DNA from: an uncultured Nitrospiraceae bacterium
GTDB taxonomy: Bacteria > Nitrospirota > Thermodesulfovibrionia > Thermodesulfovibrionales > Dissulfurispiraceae
Assembly: GCA_903822005.1 (NCBI GenBank)
Contig: CAIJNL010000005.1
Span: 20,167 to 84,166, forward strand
DNA: 64,000 nt
Reading direction: 5' to 3'
Part shown: in pieces, positions 62,720 through 64,000 of the stretch
How the letters are laid out: the number at the start of each line of letters is the position of its first letter
How positions within the stretch are numbered: position 1 is the stretch's first letter
The notes under the pieces: generated by a model
Told to the model about the DNA's origin: nothing
Seen by the model: only the letters and a program-made list of their open reading frames with translations
The model's database searches: none
Made by a program: the position numbers and the translations under genes

Positions 62720-63808
62720 CTATCTCTGTCCTATCGGGTAGGAACCCAGATGAGTGAGATACAGGCAGTTCTTTTTTACCTTTTCTATTGCCTTGCGTAC
62801 CTTCTCTTCCTCGATGTGGCCTTCCATATCTACAAAGAAAATATACTCCCACGCCCTTTTCTTTGAGGGCCTCGATTCGATCTTCGTGAGATTTATCTTT
62901 GTCTCCTTGAAAGGATAGAGGATATCATACAGGGCTCCCGGTTTGTCATTTATCGAAAACATGATCGAAGTCTTGTCAGCCCCGGTGCGCGCGGGCGATT
63001 CCTTTGCTATCACAAGAAAACGCGTGAAATTATTCTTTTTGTCTTCAATATGCCGCCTGATGAACTTGAGATCATACAGCCTCGCGGCAAGGTCACTGGC
63101 TACTGCAGCGGAATCCTCATCATGAGACACCATTTCCGCGGCCTTGGCCGTGCTCACAGCTGCCAGCACAGGTATGCCCGGCATATTGGCCTCCAGCCAG
63201 CCCCTGCATTGAGCGAGCGCCTGGGGGTGGGAATATATACGCTTTATCTTTGCCTTGTCCCCGCTTTTGGAAAGCAGGTTATGCGAAACCTCGAGCATCA
63301 CCTCCGAGGATATCTTGAGATCATAATCCATGAACATATCGAGCGTATGGCTGACAACACCCTCGCTTGAATTCTCGATGGGGACCAGCGCGTAGCTTGC
63401 CTCCCCGTATTCTACCGAGTCAAAGACCGCCTTGATGCTTTCGAAAGGCACATATCTGGCAAACGAGCCGAAATGGCGAATGGCGGCAATATGGGTGAAC
63501 GTGCCTTCAGGTCCGAAGTATCCGATATTCAGCGGCTCCTCAAGTGCCAGCGAGGCGGATATTATCTCCCTGAAGATGACCCTGAGGGCGTCATTGGGAA
63601 AGGGCCCTTTGTTCAGGCCGGTCAGCCTGTCGAGGATCTCTCTCTCCCTCTCGGGTGAATGGAACTTCAGCTTCGATTTGCGCTTGACCTCCGCAATCTC
63701 GACAGCTATCGCCGCCCGCTTGTTGAGCAGTTCGAGCATGGCCGTATCAATGGTATCAATGTCATCCCTCATTCGCTTCATTTCGGGGTTTTTCGGCTTT
63801 TTATCCAT
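62720..63808 (-). CDS. pheA: Chorismate mutase / prephenate dehydratase
   Basis: A 362-residue bifunctional P-protein: an AroQ chorismate mutase helix bundle (DDIDTIDTAMLELLNKRAAI), the dehydratase domain (NIGYFGPEGTFTHIAAIRHF; ALVPIENSSEGVVSHTLDMF; KKNNFTRFLVIAKE) and a C-terminal ACT domain (SINDKPGALYDILYPFKETK, then INLTKIESRPSKKR) for Phe feedback. First gene of the operon; the promoter must lie in the 50 bases up to the insertion-sequence end. Confidence 0.95.
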   Translation of the reverse strand: MDKKPKNPEMKRMRDDIDTIDTAMLELLNKRAAIAVEIAEVKRKSKLKFHSPEREREILDRLTGLNKGPFPNDALRVIFREIISASLALEEPLNIGYFGPEGTFTHIAAIRHFGSFARYVPFESIKAVFDSVEYGEASYALVPIENSSEGVVSHTLDMFMDYDLKISSEVMLEVSHNLLSKSGDKAKIKRIYSHPQALAQCRGWLEANMPGIPVLAAVSTAKAAEMVSHDEDSAAVASDLAARLYDLKFIRRHIEDKKNNFTRFLVIAKESPARTGADKTSIMFSINDKPGALYDILYPFKETKINLTKIESRPSKKRAWEYIFFVDMEGHIEEEKVRKAIEKVKKNCLYLTHLGSYPIGQR

Positions 63809-63860
63809 AGGGACTTAATATACAAGAAAATCCCTGTTTTTTCAATGTTTACAATGCGAA

Positions 63861-63913
63861 TGTCAAGGCAAAGTAGAAATGTCCGCTTCTCGGCAAAGTA
63901 GAAATGTCCGCTT
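63861..63913. mobile_element. Insertion-sequence terminal repeat
   Basis: Starting TGTCAAGGCAAAG, the end holds two copies of GGCAAAGTAGAAATGTCCGC (63867 and 63892), 25 bases apart, directly abutting the stop of an inward-facing frame. Doubled end repeats are known in several IS families, including IS21. The matching relic is at 41177-41227. Confidence 0.75.
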
Positions 63914-64000
63914 TATAGCAGCGCCCAGGGCACTGGTTGTTTTAGCTGCTTGCCGAGCTGGTCTTTCTTGCACAAGTAGTGCATTTTCTTCCTGTAAGGA
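63913..64000 (-). CDS. Transposase C-terminal fragment, cut by window edge
   Basis: The last 28 codons of a minus-strand frame read YRKKMHYLCKKDQLGK, then QLKQPVPWALL and a stop lying at the inner edge of the insertion-sequence repeat. Position and basic composition fit the end of a transposase. The family cannot be named from so little; the rest lies beyond the window. Confidence 0.55.
   Translation of the reverse strand, partial: PYRKKMHYLCKKDQLGKQLKQPVPWALL

Overview
The window reads as a stretch of chromosome from a Gram-negative bacterium of medium GC. Many products carry export signals. Several genes are typical of anaerobic or microaerophilic lineages: small 2x[4Fe-4S] ferredoxins, LarE, YedF/DUF3343, radical SAM/B12 proteins and class I-beta DAHP synthase. 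The blocks DUF4390-NtrY-NtrX-Der, TIGR03960-RNase G, and pheA-hisC-aroF-tyrA-aroA-cmk-ispH-rpsA-sppA are of a kind seen in Nitrospirota and Desulfobacterota. I favour Nitrospirota (Thermodesulfovibrionia-like); this is inference from gene content, not a database result.

Layout. 1-8.7 kb: a minus-strand run (TIGR03960 radical SAM, RNase G, LarE, GlcF-like Fe-S protein, FSA/transaldolase, DUF2007) and a TauE/SafE exporter bracketed by a 42-bp direct repeat. 8.9-14.4 kb: accessory genes, namely an orphan HicB, a secreted barnase with overlapping barstar, an ABC exporter operon with a radical SAM gene, and a ZraP/Spy-like periplasmic protein behind a textbook sigma-54 promoter. 14.4-22.1 kb: housekeeping and regulation (UspA, Der, NtrX, NtrY, DUF4390, HisI, HIT, NUDIX, ferredoxin). 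22.2-25.4 kb: an unknown Gly-rich membrane protein, a MntA/HepT toxin-antitoxin pair, a GNAT-like protein and an ICMT-like methyltransferase. 25.4-36.5 kb: Trm112-like protein and GltX facing away from rpsO-pnp-M16-recN, then ferredoxin with two secreted M16 proteins (one active, one lacking the zinc motif), and AroD.

36.7-43.8 kb is the least ordinary part. It holds a secreted protein with Gln/Arg/Glu tandem repeats, tRNA-Ala(CGC), then small secreted or membrane proteins of unknown function, a methyl-accepting chemotaxis protein remnant, a TPR protein, a CDF-like transporter between inverted repeats, an orphan insertion-sequence end and a Tat-exported zinc-ribbon miniprotein.

43.9-50.5 kb: a complete branched-chain amino acid ABC transporter (livKHMGF), glgC and an XRE regulator. 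50.8-53.7 kb: GspA/GspB-like proteins, DUF3343-YedF and a CAP-domain protein. 53.8-63.8 kb: HU, SppA and a tightly packed minus-strand operon for Phe/Tyr synthesis (pheA, hisC, aroF, tyrA, aroA) that continues into cmk, ispH, rpsA and sppA. The right edge cuts an insertion sequence whose end has the same 25-bp-period doubled repeat as the orphan end at 41.2 kb. No CRISPR array, rRNA or replication origin was seen.
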